Source: Massilia sp. Mn16-1_5 (GTDB lineage: Bacteria; Pseudomonadota; Gammaproteobacteria; Burkholderiales; Burkholderiaceae_D). Taken from it: a stretch of 64,000 nucleotides of DNA. Shown here piece after piece: positions 45,822-54,871 of this stretch. Under the pieces are notes generated by a model that saw only the letters and a list, made by a program, of their open reading frames with translations, searched no databases and was not told the DNA's origin. A program made the translations under genes and the position numbers. The DNA lies in the NCBI RefSeq assembly GCF_004798585.1, contig NZ_PPXQ01000006.1, positions 231,204 to 295,203 on the forward strand, in the 5' to 3' direction. Each line of letters opens with the position of its first letter. The stretch's first letter is position 1.

Positions 45822-46175
45822 ATGATCTCCGATGAAATCCGGCGTTTGCACGAACTGCACCAGGCCGGCGCACTGACCGACGCCGAGTTCGAACAGGCGA
45901 AAGCGAAGGTGCTCGCCGGCGAGCGCGTCAACCTGAGCAAGAACGGCGGCTCGGCCGGCTACAACACCGGCGCCAGCGGCTTCGAGACGCAATTGCGCGC
46001 ACTGCGGCGCTCGCGCCGCGACCGCTGGCTGGGCGGCGTATGTGGCGGCCTGAACGGCGTCATGGGCATCGAGACCTGGGTCTGGCGCCTGGTCTTCCTG
46101 CTGTTCACCCTCATCACCTCCGGATTCGGCGCACTGGTCTACCTGCTGATGTGGATCTTTGTCCCAGAAGAATAA
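45822..46175 (+). CDS. SHOCT-PspC domain small membrane protein
   Basis: 117 aa. An N-terminal SHOCT helical pair (EIRRLHELHQAGALTDAEFEQAKAKVL) is joined by a Gly/Ser-rich linker to a PspC domain (LGGVCGGLNGVMGIETWVWRLVFLLFTLITSGFGALVYLLMWIFVPEE) with one or two membrane helices. PspC domains belong to phage-shock and envelope-stress systems. It sits between sucB and lpdA, in the same direction with short gaps, and so breaks the E2-E3 pair. GGGGAA precedes the ATG at 45822; the upstream frame start is unlikely. Its purpose in a dehydrogenase operon is unknown. Confidence 0.85.
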   Translation: MISDEIRRLHELHQAGALTDAEFEQAKAKVLAGERVNLSKNGGSAGYNTGASGFETQLRALRRSRRDRWLGGVCGGLNGVMGIETWVWRLVFLLFTLITSGFGALVYLLMWIFVPEE

Positions 46176-46190
46176 ATAAGGAAGCTATTC

Positions 46191-47624
<1,434 letters not shown>

Positions 47625-47633
47625 AGCAATACC

Positions 47634-47742
47634 GTAGGGTGGGCGGGTTTCCCGCCCACGCGTTCAAATCACGTCTCCTGGCCCGCTCCGTGGCTTGCAT
47701 GGGTGCGTTGAACGCGTGGGCGGGGGACCCGCCCACCCTACG
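47634..47742. repeat. REP-like inverted pair after lpdA
   Basis: Unit 1 (47634-47662) GTAGGGTGGGCGGG...CCCGCCCACGCG and unit 2 (47711-47742) in reverse orientation, GTAGGG ends outward. It fills the gap between lpdA and zapE and is the only terminator-like structure there. Confidence 0.9.
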
Positions 47743-47759
47743 TTTTACGATCGCATCAA

Positions 47760-48857
47760 ATGAACGTCCAAGAGTACTACCAGCACGCCCTCACCGAGCG
47801 CGGCTTCACCTCCGATCCGGCCCAGCAGGCCGCGGTCGACCGCCTCCAGCAGGCGTACGACGACTGGGTCCATTACAAGGCCCAGCGGTCGTCCGCTTTC
47901 AAGCGTCTCATCAACCGTCCCGAGGTGCCGAAGGGCGTCTACATGTGGGGAGGCGTCGGGCGCGGCAAGTCCTTCCTGATGGACTCCTTCTATTCCGTGG
48001 TCCCGGTGGTGCGCAAGACGCGCCTGCACTTCCACGAATTCATGCGCGCCGTGCATGGCCAGCTGGATGAACTGAAAGGCGTCGCCGATCCGCTCGACGA
48101 AGTGGCGAAACGCATCGCCAAGAAGTATCGCCTGATCTGCTTCGACGAATTCCACGTCTCCGACATCGCCGACGCGATGATCCTGTATAACCTGCTGAGC
48201 GCGTTGTTCAACAATGGCGTCAGCTTCGTGATGACCTCGAACTACGAGCCCTCGACGCTGTACCCGGACGGCCTGCACCGCGACCGCATGCTGCCGACCA
48301 TCGCGCTGCTCAAGGAAAAGCTCGACGTCCTGAATGTCGACGCCGGCAACGACTACCGCAAGCGCGCGCTGGAACAGGTGGAAGCGTATTACACGCCCTT
48401 GAACGCTGCTACCGACCACCTGCTCCGCGAAGCCTATGCCAAGGTTGCCGACACGGCCGACGAGAGCCCGATCGTGCACATCGAGAAGCGCGAGATCCGC
48501 GCGCTGCGCCATGCCGGCGGCGTGATCTGGTTCGATTTCGCGACGCTGTGCGGCGGGCCGCGCTCGCAGAACGACTACCTGGAATTGGCGACCCGTTTCC
48601 ACACCGTGATCCTGTCCGGCATCCCGGCCATGTCGGCGGGGCAGTCCTCGGAGGCGCGCCGCTTCACCTGGCTGATCGACGTGTTCTATGACCACAAGGT
48701 CAAGCTGATCATGTCGGCCGCGGTCGAACCCGAGGAGCTCTACACGCAAGGTATGCTGGCGAACGAATTCCACCGCACAGTCTCGCGTATCATTGAGATG
48801 CAGTCGCGCGAGTACATGCTCGCCGAACGGCGCGGCGCGGCCGACGCCATCGCCTGA
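47760..48857 (+). CDS. zapE: Cell division ATPase ZapE (AFG1 family)
   Basis: 365 aa. AAA-type ATPase with Walker A GGVGRGKSFLMDSFY (about 61-75), Walker B RLICFDEFHVSDIADAM, sensor region VMTSNYEPSTLYPDGLHRDRMLP, and the C-terminal AFG1 signature FHRTVSRIIEMQS. In E. coli ZapE acts at the Z-ring under low oxygen or heat; mitochondrial AFG1 handles respiratory complex proteins. The adjacency to odh genes is common in betaproteobacteria. Confidence 0.94.
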   Translation: MNVQEYYQHALTERGFTSDPAQQAAVDRLQQAYDDWVHYKAQRSSAFKRLINRPEVPKGVYMWGGVGRGKSFLMDSFYSVVPVVRKTRLHFHEFMRAVHGQLDELKGVADPLDEVAKRIAKKYRLICFDEFHVSDIADAMILYNLLSALFNNGVSFVMTSNYEPSTLYPDGLHRDRMLPTIALLKEKLDVLNVDAGNDYRKRALEQVEAYYTPLNAATDHLLREAYAKVADTADESPIVHIEKREIRALRHAGGVIWFDFATLCGGPRSQNDYLELATRFHTVILSGIPAMSAGQSSEARRFTWLIDVFYDHKVKLIMSAAVEPEELYTQGMLANEFHRTVSRIIEMQSREYMLAERRGAADAIA

Positions 48858-48892
48858 GCCCTGCGCCGCTGCGCCAGACAACAAGGAAGAAG

Positions 48893-49585
48893 ATGACACC
48901 AGCACACTCCATCCTGCGCCGTGCCGGCGCCGTTCTCGCCGCCGGCCTGCTCGCCGCCTGCGCAAGCCAGCAGCAAGCCCAGGTCAGCACCGCCGTCGCC
49001 CCGACCACCTCGGTGGCGCAGGCCGACGAACGCCTCGCCGCGGTAGCGGCCGAGCGCGCCGCGATCGAAGCGCGTTACGCCGCGCGCGAAGCGGCCTGCT
49101 ACGACAAGTTCTTCGTCAACAGCTGCCTCGACGAAGCCAAGGAACGCCGCCGCGTGGCGCTGGCCGCCCAGCGCGCGATCGAGGTCGAAGCCGAATACTT
49201 CAAGCGCAAGCACACGGTCGAGGAGCGCGACAAGGCCATCGCCGAAGCCGAAGCGAAGTACCAGGCCGAGGAAGCCGCGACGAACGCCCAGCCGGCCCCG
49301 GCGCCGAAAGCGATCGCGCCGGTGCCGCCGCCGCGCCGCTCCAGCGTGCCGGACCGCATCGCGAAGCGCAACGCGCGCGCCGCCCAGGAAGCGGCGGCGG
49401 AACCGGCGAATGCCGCGGCCCGCGCCGCAAATGTCGCCGCCTTCGAGGAACGGCGCCGCAAGTCCGAAGAGCGCCAGCGCGAAGTCGCCCAGCGCAAGGC
49501 CGACCGCGCCGCCAAGCGCGCCGCGCAGCAGGCCGAGAAAGAGAAAGCCGCAGCGGCCGAGAAAGCAGCTATTCCGGCCCGTTGA
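48893..49585 (+). CDS. Alanine-rich coiled-coil lipoprotein
   Basis: 230 aa. The lipobox AGLLAAC is near residues 17-23, with a typical signal before it. The rest is charged and Ala/Arg/Glu-rich helical sequence (IEARYAAREAACYDKFFVNSCLDEAKERRRVALAAQRAIEVEAEYFKRK...), interrupted by a Pro-rich hinge (PAPAPKAIAPVPPPRR). Two cysteines in the conserved-looking ACYDKFFVNSCLDEAK segment could pair. It is probably anchored in the outer or inner membrane; I know no function. It follows zapE by 35 bp, so may be co-transcribed. Confidence 0.8.
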   Translation: MTPAHSILRRAGAVLAAGLLAACASQQQAQVSTAVAPTTSVAQADERLAAVAAERAAIEARYAAREAACYDKFFVNSCLDEAKERRRVALAAQRAIEVEAEYFKRKHTVEERDKAIAEAEAKYQAEEAATNAQPAPAPKAIAPVPPPRRSSVPDRIAKRNARAAQEAAAEPANAAARAANVAAFEERRRKSEERQREVAQRKADRAAKRAAQQAEKEKAAAAEKAAIPAR

Positions 49586-49588
49586 TTT

Positions 49589-49655
49589 GTAGGGGGGGCG
49601 AGGCCAATGGCCTCGACTACGGGTTCATTGGGCATTCATGCCCACGCGGTCGTAC
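49589..49655 (+). repeat. Composite hairpin repeat (REP-like), copy 2
   Basis: GTAGGGGGGG, hairpin CGAGGCC/GGCCTCG, ACGGGTTCATT spacer, then hairpin ending GCCCACGCGGTCG. The same design and matching blocks occur at 3848-3911 in reverse orientation, with different stem sequences that keep their pairing. Confidence 0.75.
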
Positions 49656-49703
49656 CGTCGCGAACCCGACCGCAACCGGAAGGCGGCGGCCGGCGCCCTA
49701 ACT

Positions 49704-50498
49704 CTACGCCGGCGCTGTCCCAAACACGCCTGTGCCCTCCGGCAGCGCCTTCACCAGCTTCACAATCACCATCGAGCAATTCCCCCCTTTACCCTGGGAG
49801 CGCTCCGCCGCCTTGTTGATCAGCATCTCCGACGCCTGCCTTGGCGTCGAGCGCGCCAATGCCGCCCCCAGTTCCGCATCGGTAAAGAAATGCCAGAGAC
49901 CGTCCGAGCAGAGCAGGAACTGGTCGCCCGGCGCCATCCCCATCTGCCACCCCACGGTCACGTAGGGTTCCTTGCGGCTATTGCCCAGCACATTGAGCAG
50001 CAACTTCGAGCGGCGGTGGTTGCGCGCGGCCTCCAGCGGCAACTTGTCGGTGGACACCAGGTGCTCGATGTAGGCGTTGTCGTTGGTGCGCAGCACCGGC
50101 TCGCCGTTCTCGAAGCGGTACAGGCGCGAGTCGCCCACGTGGGCCCAGACCGCCTCGCCGTGCGGGGAGAGCAGCAGGCCGACGAAACTGGCGTGCGCTT
50201 CCTCGCCGCTGGTGACGGCGTTCATCTTGATGACGAGATGGGTCTCGTGCACGATGTCGCGCAGCAGCTGGCCCAGGCGCTCCGGATTGGGCGTGTCGCC
50301 CGGCTTGAAGCTGTCGAATACCTGCTTGGCGGTGTGCAATACCTGTTCGGCGCCGGCCGGGCTGTTGATGCCGTCCGACAGTAGCGCCAGCACATGGCCG
50401 GGCGCGCGGGCGCCCGTCAATACGGCGACGCGGTCGTTCTGGCGCGGGCGGTTGCCGATGTGTTGCGCGGTACCCGCCTCGATCTTGAAGAGATTCAT
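49704..50498 (-). CDS. PP2C-type protein phosphatase
   Basis: 264 aa. PP2C motifs: GNRPRQNDRVAV (normally RxxNED), LALLSDGI (metal-binding Asp), VWAHVGDSRLYRF, FLLCSDGLWHFF, and the C-terminal GGNCSMVIVKL (normally DNxT/S). The usual DGMGGH loop is changed to DGINSPAGAE, so activity may be altered. Such stand-alone phosphatases reverse Ser/Thr kinase signalling or regulate type VI secretion; no kinase lies in the window. The start at 50498 (MNLFKIE) is chosen; a TTG 11 codons upstream is possible. Confidence 0.85.
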   Translation of the reverse strand: MNLFKIEAGTAQHIGNRPRQNDRVAVLTGARAPGHVLALLSDGINSPAGAEQVLHTAKQVFDSFKPGDTPNPERLGQLLRDIVHETHLVIKMNAVTSGEEAHASFVGLLLSPHGEAVWAHVGDSRLYRFENGEPVLRTNDNAYIEHLVSTDKLPLEAARNHRRSKLLLNVLGNSRKEPYVTVGWQMGMAPGDQFLLCSDGLWHFFTDAELGAALARSTPRQASEMLINKAAERSQGKGGNCSMVIVKLVKALPEGTGVFGTAPA

Positions 50499-50675
50499 AA
50501 ACTTTGATGCTTTCCGTGGCTCAGGAGCCAATCTTTGTTGGCGGCAACGTCGCTCTGGATTAAACTATGCACCGAGATGCCTCCGTGTTGCAAGCCGTAA
50601 GGAACACGCCGGCACCGCGCTCCCCGCGGTCCGCCACCGCCCCGCCTGTTGAAAAACTCGTTTGGAACCGCCATC

Positions 50676-50876
50676 ATGACCGATGTCCAAGACATCCAGC
50701 GCCGCATTATTGAACTCGACGTCGAACACCGCGACCTGGACGCAGTCATTGCCATGCTGACCGCGGACGGCCATGCCGACCAGCTCCAGTTGCGCCGCCT
50801 GAAAAAGCGTAAACTGCAGCTGAAAGACCATATCACCCTGCTGAAGATGCAACTCGTGCCGGACGTGCCGGCCTGA
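50676..50876 (+). CDS. DUF465 / YdcH family small protein
   Basis: 66 aa, almost wholly one helical hairpin: MTDVQDIQRRIIELDVEHRDLDAVIAML then LQLRRLKKRKLQLKDHITLLK. The pattern (DxxIxxLxxEHxxLDxxIxxL...LKKxKLxLKDxIxxL) is the DUF465 signature. Function is not established for the family. It precedes the helicase gene by 19 bp. Confidence 0.85.
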   Translation: MTDVQDIQRRIIELDVEHRDLDAVIAMLTADGHADQLQLRRLKKRKLQLKDHITLLKMQLVPDVPA

Positions 50877-50895
50877 TCGTTTTCAGCTTCCGCAT

Positions 50896-52947
50896 TTGAG
50901 AAGCGCGCCCATTTTGACCGATCATTCACCTGTGCCCGGCGCCGCCGATGGCGCGCCAGCCGACTATTCTCCCCCAGCAGAACCGGCCGGCAAGTACGAT
51001 GCCGAGCTCGACCGCCTGTTCGGGGTCGGCGGCCCGCTCGCGCCCGCCGTCGGCACCTTCAAGCCGCGCACCTCGCAGACCGAGATGGCCAAAGCCATCG
51101 CCAGCGCGATCGACGGCCAGCAAGTCCTGATGGCCGAGGCCGGCACCGGTACCGGCAAGACCTTCGCCTACCTGGTGCCGGCGCTGCTCTGGGGCGGCAA
51201 GACCATCGTCTCGACCGGCACCAAGAACCTGCAGGACCAGCTGTTCCTGCGCGACATCCCGACCATCCGCCAGGCCCTCAAGGCGCCGGTGTCGGTCGCG
51301 CTGCTGAAAGGCCGCTCGAACTACGTCTGCCACTTCCACCTGGAGCGCACGCTGCAGAACGGGCGCCTGACCTCGCGCGACGACGTCGGCCACCTGCGCG
51401 AAATCTCGCGCTTCATCAAGATGAGCAATTCCGGCGACAAGGCGGAGCTGGCCAAGGTGCCGGAGAACGCCTCGGTGTGGAACCTGGTGACCTCCACGCG
51501 CGATACCTGCATGGGCGCCGAGTGCCAGTACTACCAGGATTGCTTCGTGATGAAGGCGCGCCGCGAAGCCCAGCAGGCGGACGTGGTCGTGGTCAACCAC
51601 CACCTGTTCTTCGCCGACGTGGCACTGAAGGACACCGGCGTCGCCGAGCTGCTGCCTTCGGCCAACACCGTCATCTTCGACGAGGCGCACCAGCTGCCCG
51701 ACACCGCGACCCTGTTCTTCGGCCAGTCGGTCTCGACTTCGCAGGTGCTGGAACTGTGCCGCGACGTGCTGGCCGAGGGCCTGGCCCACGCGCGCGGCGG
51801 CCCGGACTGGGCCAAGGTCGTGACCGTGGTGGAAAAGGCCGCGCGCGACCTGCGCCTGACCTTCCCCGAAGGCGGCACGCGCCTGTCGCTGCCGCAAGTG
51901 CCGCCGACCTCGAGTTTCTTCCCGGCGCTCGAGAAGCTGAAGGAAGAACTCGACGGCCTGATCGACGTGCTGGAAGAGCAGGCCGAACGCGCCGAGACCC
52001 TGGAAGCCTGCCGCGTGCGCGCGGTCGAGCTGAAAGCCGCCTTCGACGCCTGGAAGGCCGATCCGAAAGGGAAAGTGGTCGAAGGCGACCAGGCCGTGCT
52101 GTGGGTCGAAGCGTTTAATTCGTCGCTGCAGCTGCACAAGACCCCGCTCTCGATTGCGCCGATCTTCCAGAACCAGCGCGAAGGCACGCCGCGCAGCTGG
52201 ATTTTTACGTCGGCAACGCTGGCCGTCAAAAACGACTTCAAGCACTTCTCCGACCAGATGGGCCTCACCGGCGAGCCGGCGCGCACCTGGCCGAGCCCGT
52301 TCAACTATGGCGAGCAGGGCGTGCTGTATGTGCCGACCGGGCTGCCGGAACCGAACTCGATGGGCTATACCGATGCGGTGGTCGACTGTGCGCTGCCCGT
52401 GATCGAAGCGGCCGGCGGACGCACCTTCTTCCTGTGCACGACGATCCGCGCCGTGAACCGCGTGGCCGAGCGCCTGCGCACCGAATTCGCCGAGCGTGGC
52501 CTGGACTTCCCCCTGTTCGTGCAGGGCGAGCGCGGCCGCACGGAACTGCTCGACTCGTTCCGGAACGCCGGCAATGCGGTGCTGGTCGGCAGCCAGAGTT
52601 TCTGGGAAGGCGTGGACGTGCGTGGCGATGCCCTGTCGCTGGTGATCATCGACAAGCTGCCCTTCGCTCCGCCGGACGACCCGGTGCTCGCGGCGCGCAT
52701 CGAAGTGATGGAAAAGCAGGGCATGAACGGCTTCATGCACCATCAATTGCCGGAAGCGATCATTACCCTGAAGCAGGGCGCAGGGCGCCTGATCCGCGAC
52801 GTCGACGACCGCGGCGTGCTGATGATTTGTGATCCGCGGCTGATCAGCAAGCCGTATGGACGGCGGATCTGGCAGAGTTTGCCGCCGTTCAAGCGGACGC
52901 GGGTGCAGGAAGAGGTCATCGCCTTCTTCAAGCCGCCCTCGGAATAA
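50896..52947 (+). CDS. ATP-dependent DNA helicase, DinG/YoaA family (XPD-like Fe-S helicase)
   Basis: 683 aa. SF2 helicase with Walker A AEAGTGTGKTFAY (about 81-93), DEAH box IFDEAHQLPD, and motif VI QGAGRLIRDVDDRG near the C-terminus. Four cysteines (YVCHFHLE ... DTCMGAECQYYQDC) form the [4Fe-4S] site of XPD/DinG helicases. It lacks the N-terminal exonuclease domain found in some Gram-positive DinG proteins, and the length suits YoaA. It acts in DNA repair and R-loop or replication fork resolution. The start is TTG; either 50896 or 50914 is possible. Confidence 0.92.
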   Translation: MRSAPILTDHSPVPGAADGAPADYSPPAEPAGKYDAELDRLFGVGGPLAPAVGTFKPRTSQTEMAKAIASAIDGQQVLMAEAGTGTGKTFAYLVPALLWGGKTIVSTGTKNLQDQLFLRDIPTIRQALKAPVSVALLKGRSNYVCHFHLERTLQNGRLTSRDDVGHLREISRFIKMSNSGDKAELAKVPENASVWNLVTSTRDTCMGAECQYYQDCFVMKARREAQQADVVVVNHHLFFADVALKDTGVAELLPSANTVIFDEAHQLPDTATLFFGQSVSTSQVLELCRDVLAEGLAHARGGPDWAKVVTVVEKAARDLRLTFPEGGTRLSLPQVPPTSSFFPALEKLKEELDGLIDVLEEQAERAETLEACRVRAVELKAAFDAWKADPKGKVVEGDQAVLWVEAFNSSLQLHKTPLSIAPIFQNQREGTPRSWIFTSATLAVKNDFKHFSDQMGLTGEPARTWPSPFNYGEQGVLYVPTGLPEPNSMGYTDAVVDCALPVIEAAGGRTFFLCTTIRAVNRVAERLRTEFAERGLDFPLFVQGERGRTELLDSFRNAGNAVLVGSQSFWEGVDVRGDALSLVIIDKLPFAPPDDPVLAARIEVMEKQGMNGFMHHQLPEAIITLKQGAGRLIRDVDDRGVLMICDPRLISKPYGRRIWQSLPPFKRTRVQEEVIAFFKPPSE

Positions 52948-52969
52948 TCGCTTGGCTTGATCTATACAC

Positions 52970-53082
52970 GTAGGGTGGGCGGGTCTCCCGCCCACGCGGT
53001 GATAGTTAGCAGCGAGATCATCCGGCGCAATAGCGGAGCCGCTATCGATCACCGCGTGGGCGGCAAAGCCGCCCACCCTACG
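52970..53082. repeat. REP-like inverted pair between convergent genes
   Basis: Unit 1 (52970-53003) GTAGGGTGGGCGGG...CCCGCCCACGCGGTGAT and unit 2 (53048-53082) ATCACCGCGTGGGCGGC...CCACCCTACG, outward GTAGGG ends. The spacer holds ATAGCGG-AG-CCGCTAT. It separates the helicase from the convergent quinone oxidoreductase. Confidence 0.9.
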
Positions 53083-53097
53083 TCCCTGCGGCACGCA

Positions 53098-54072
53098 TCA
53101 AGGGACGATGACGACTTTCCCCGTCACCTTGCGCTCGGCCATGTCACTCAAGGCCTGCGCCGTCTCCCCCAGCGCATACCGCTTCGACACGAGCGGCTTC
53201 AATTTACCTTCGGCCATCCAGCCCAGCATCTCGCGCATCGCTGCGAGATTCTTCTGCGGCTCGCGGCGCGCAAAGTCTCCCCAGAACACGCCGACCACCG
53301 ACGCGCTCTTCAGCAGCATCAGATTCCACGGCAGCTTCGGAATGTCGCCGGCCGCGAAGCCGATCACGAGGTGGCGCCCGCGATAGGCGATCGAACGCAG
53401 CGCCGGTTCGCTGTAATGGCCGCCGACCGGGTCGTAGATCACGTCGGGACCCTTGCCACCGGTGGCGGCCTTGAGCGCTTCGCGCAGGTCTTCCTTCGTG
53501 TAGTCGATCAGCACGTCCGCGCCATGCCGGCGGCAGACTTCGAGCTTTTCTGCGTTCGAGGCCGCCGCGATCACGCGCGCGCCCAGCGCCTTGCCGATCT
53601 CGATCGCCGCCAGGCCGACGCCGCCGGCCGCGCCCAGCACCAGCATGGTCTCGCCGGCTTTCAGCTGGCCGCGGTCGACCACCGCGTGGTGCGAGGTGCC
53701 GTAGGTGAGGGTGATCGCCGCGGCGATCTCGAAATCCATGCCGGGCGGCATGGGCATCAGGACGGCGGCGGGCGCGATCGCCTGCTGGGCAAACGCGCCG
53801 GTCTGGGTGAAGCCGATGACGCGGTCGCCGACGGCAAAACCCTTCACGCCTTCGCCTAGCGCACGCACCACGCCGGCGAACTCGTTGCCCGGCGTAAAGG
53901 GCAGGGGCGGCTTCACCTGGTATTTGCCCTGCACCGTGAGCACGTCCGGGAAGTTGACCCCGGCCGCGCGCACGTCGACGGCCACTTCGCCCGGTCCCGG
54001 GACCAGGTCGGGCAGGTCCTGCAGCTCGAGGCTGTCGGGCGGGCCCCAGTTCTTGCAAACGATCGCTTTCAT
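53098..54072 (-). CDS. NADPH:quinone oxidoreductase, zeta-crystallin/MDR family
   Basis: 324 aa, the medium-chain reductase length without structural zinc cysteines. N-terminal GroES-like domain: MKAIVCKNWGPPDSLELQDLPDLVPGPGEV, VNFPDVLTVQGKYQ, PGNEFAGVV. Rossmann domain: MLVLGAAGGVGLAAIEIGKALGARVIAAAS (NADPH), ending VTGKVVIVP. It reduces quinones or reactive carbonyls; the natural substrate is unknown. It is monocistronic. Confidence 0.9.
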   Translation of the reverse strand: MKAIVCKNWGPPDSLELQDLPDLVPGPGEVAVDVRAAGVNFPDVLTVQGKYQVKPPLPFTPGNEFAGVVRALGEGVKGFAVGDRVIGFTQTGAFAQQAIAPAAVLMPMPPGMDFEIAAAITLTYGTSHHAVVDRGQLKAGETMLVLGAAGGVGLAAIEIGKALGARVIAAASNAEKLEVCRRHGADVLIDYTKEDLREALKAATGGKGPDVIYDPVGGHYSEPALRSIAYRGRHLVIGFAAGDIPKLPWNLMLLKSASVVGVFWGDFARREPQKNLAAMREMLGWMAEGKLKPLVSKRYALGETAQALSDMAERKVTGKVVIVP

Positions 54073-54254
54073 GATGTCTCCTCCTGTTGGTTTTGCTTGT
54101 TGGATCGATTCGATTATGCCTCAGGGAGCGTTAACTCTGCCGAAGGCCCCGTGAGTCCGGCGCGTTTGTGCACCCGCAAAATGACGAGGGTGCGCGACGC
54201 TAGAGTGATGGATGCGCATGCGGGCCGGCGAGCGCATTGACGAGGGGAAAGGCA

Positions 54255-54863
54255 ATGGCGATTCGGTACGGCTGCTTCTTCAGCTACGCCCACGGGAAAC
54301 ATGCGCTGATGCAGCGCTTCAAGACCGCGCTGGCGGATGCGCTGCACTGCTATCTCGAGCCCTATTTCGACACGGAGGACGAACTCTTCGTCGACACCGA
54401 GCAGCTCGGCGGCGGGGACGATCTCGACAGCAAGATCGCGCGCGCGATGTGCGAAAGCGTGTGCATGGTCCTCATCTACACACCCAAATACGAAGCGCAC
54501 GCCTACACGCGGCGCGAATACGAGGCCATGCGCCGGATCGAGGCCGAACGCAGCCAGTGGTACACGCTGCCCAGCCACCTGATCATCCCGGTCATCATGA
54601 CCCAGCACCCGGACCGCCTGCCGCCGCAGATCGCGTCCTCGACCTTCTATGTGGATTTCTCGCATTTCACGATGGCCACGCCCGACCTGAAATCGAACCC
54701 GGATTTTCTACCCGATATCGGCAAGATGGTGAAGCGGATCGCGACCCACTATCAGTACCAGAAAATGTACATGCCGCCCGGGCATGACTGCAACCAATTC
54801 GTGCTCCCCGATGTCCCACCGGAGTGGCGTGCCGTCCCGGATCTGACCTTCCCAAAAAAATGA
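54255..54863 (+). CDS. TIR domain protein
   Basis: 202 aa. A TIR domain covers roughly 1-130: box 1 FFSYAHGK (8-15), the BB-loop/box 2 region ELFVDTEQLGGGDDLDSKIARAM (43-65), ESVCMVLIYTPKYEAHAYTRREYEAM with E88 at the place of the NADase catalytic Glu, and LIIPVIMT. The remaining 70 residues hold FYVDFSHF and a helical part. Many bacterial TIR proteins cleave NAD+ or make cyclic ADP-ribose signals in defence; whether this one does is untested. GAGGGGAAAGG precedes the ATG. It is 8 bp from the next gene, so the two form one unit. Confidence 0.85.
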   Translation: MAIRYGCFFSYAHGKHALMQRFKTALADALHCYLEPYFDTEDELFVDTEQLGGGDDLDSKIARAMCESVCMVLIYTPKYEAHAYTRREYEAMRRIEAERSQWYTLPSHLIIPVIMTQHPDRLPPQIASSTFYVDFSHFTMATPDLKSNPDFLPDIGKMVKRIATHYQYQKMYMPPGHDCNQFVLPDVPPEWRAVPDLTFPKK

Positions 54864-54871
54864 GGAGCTCC

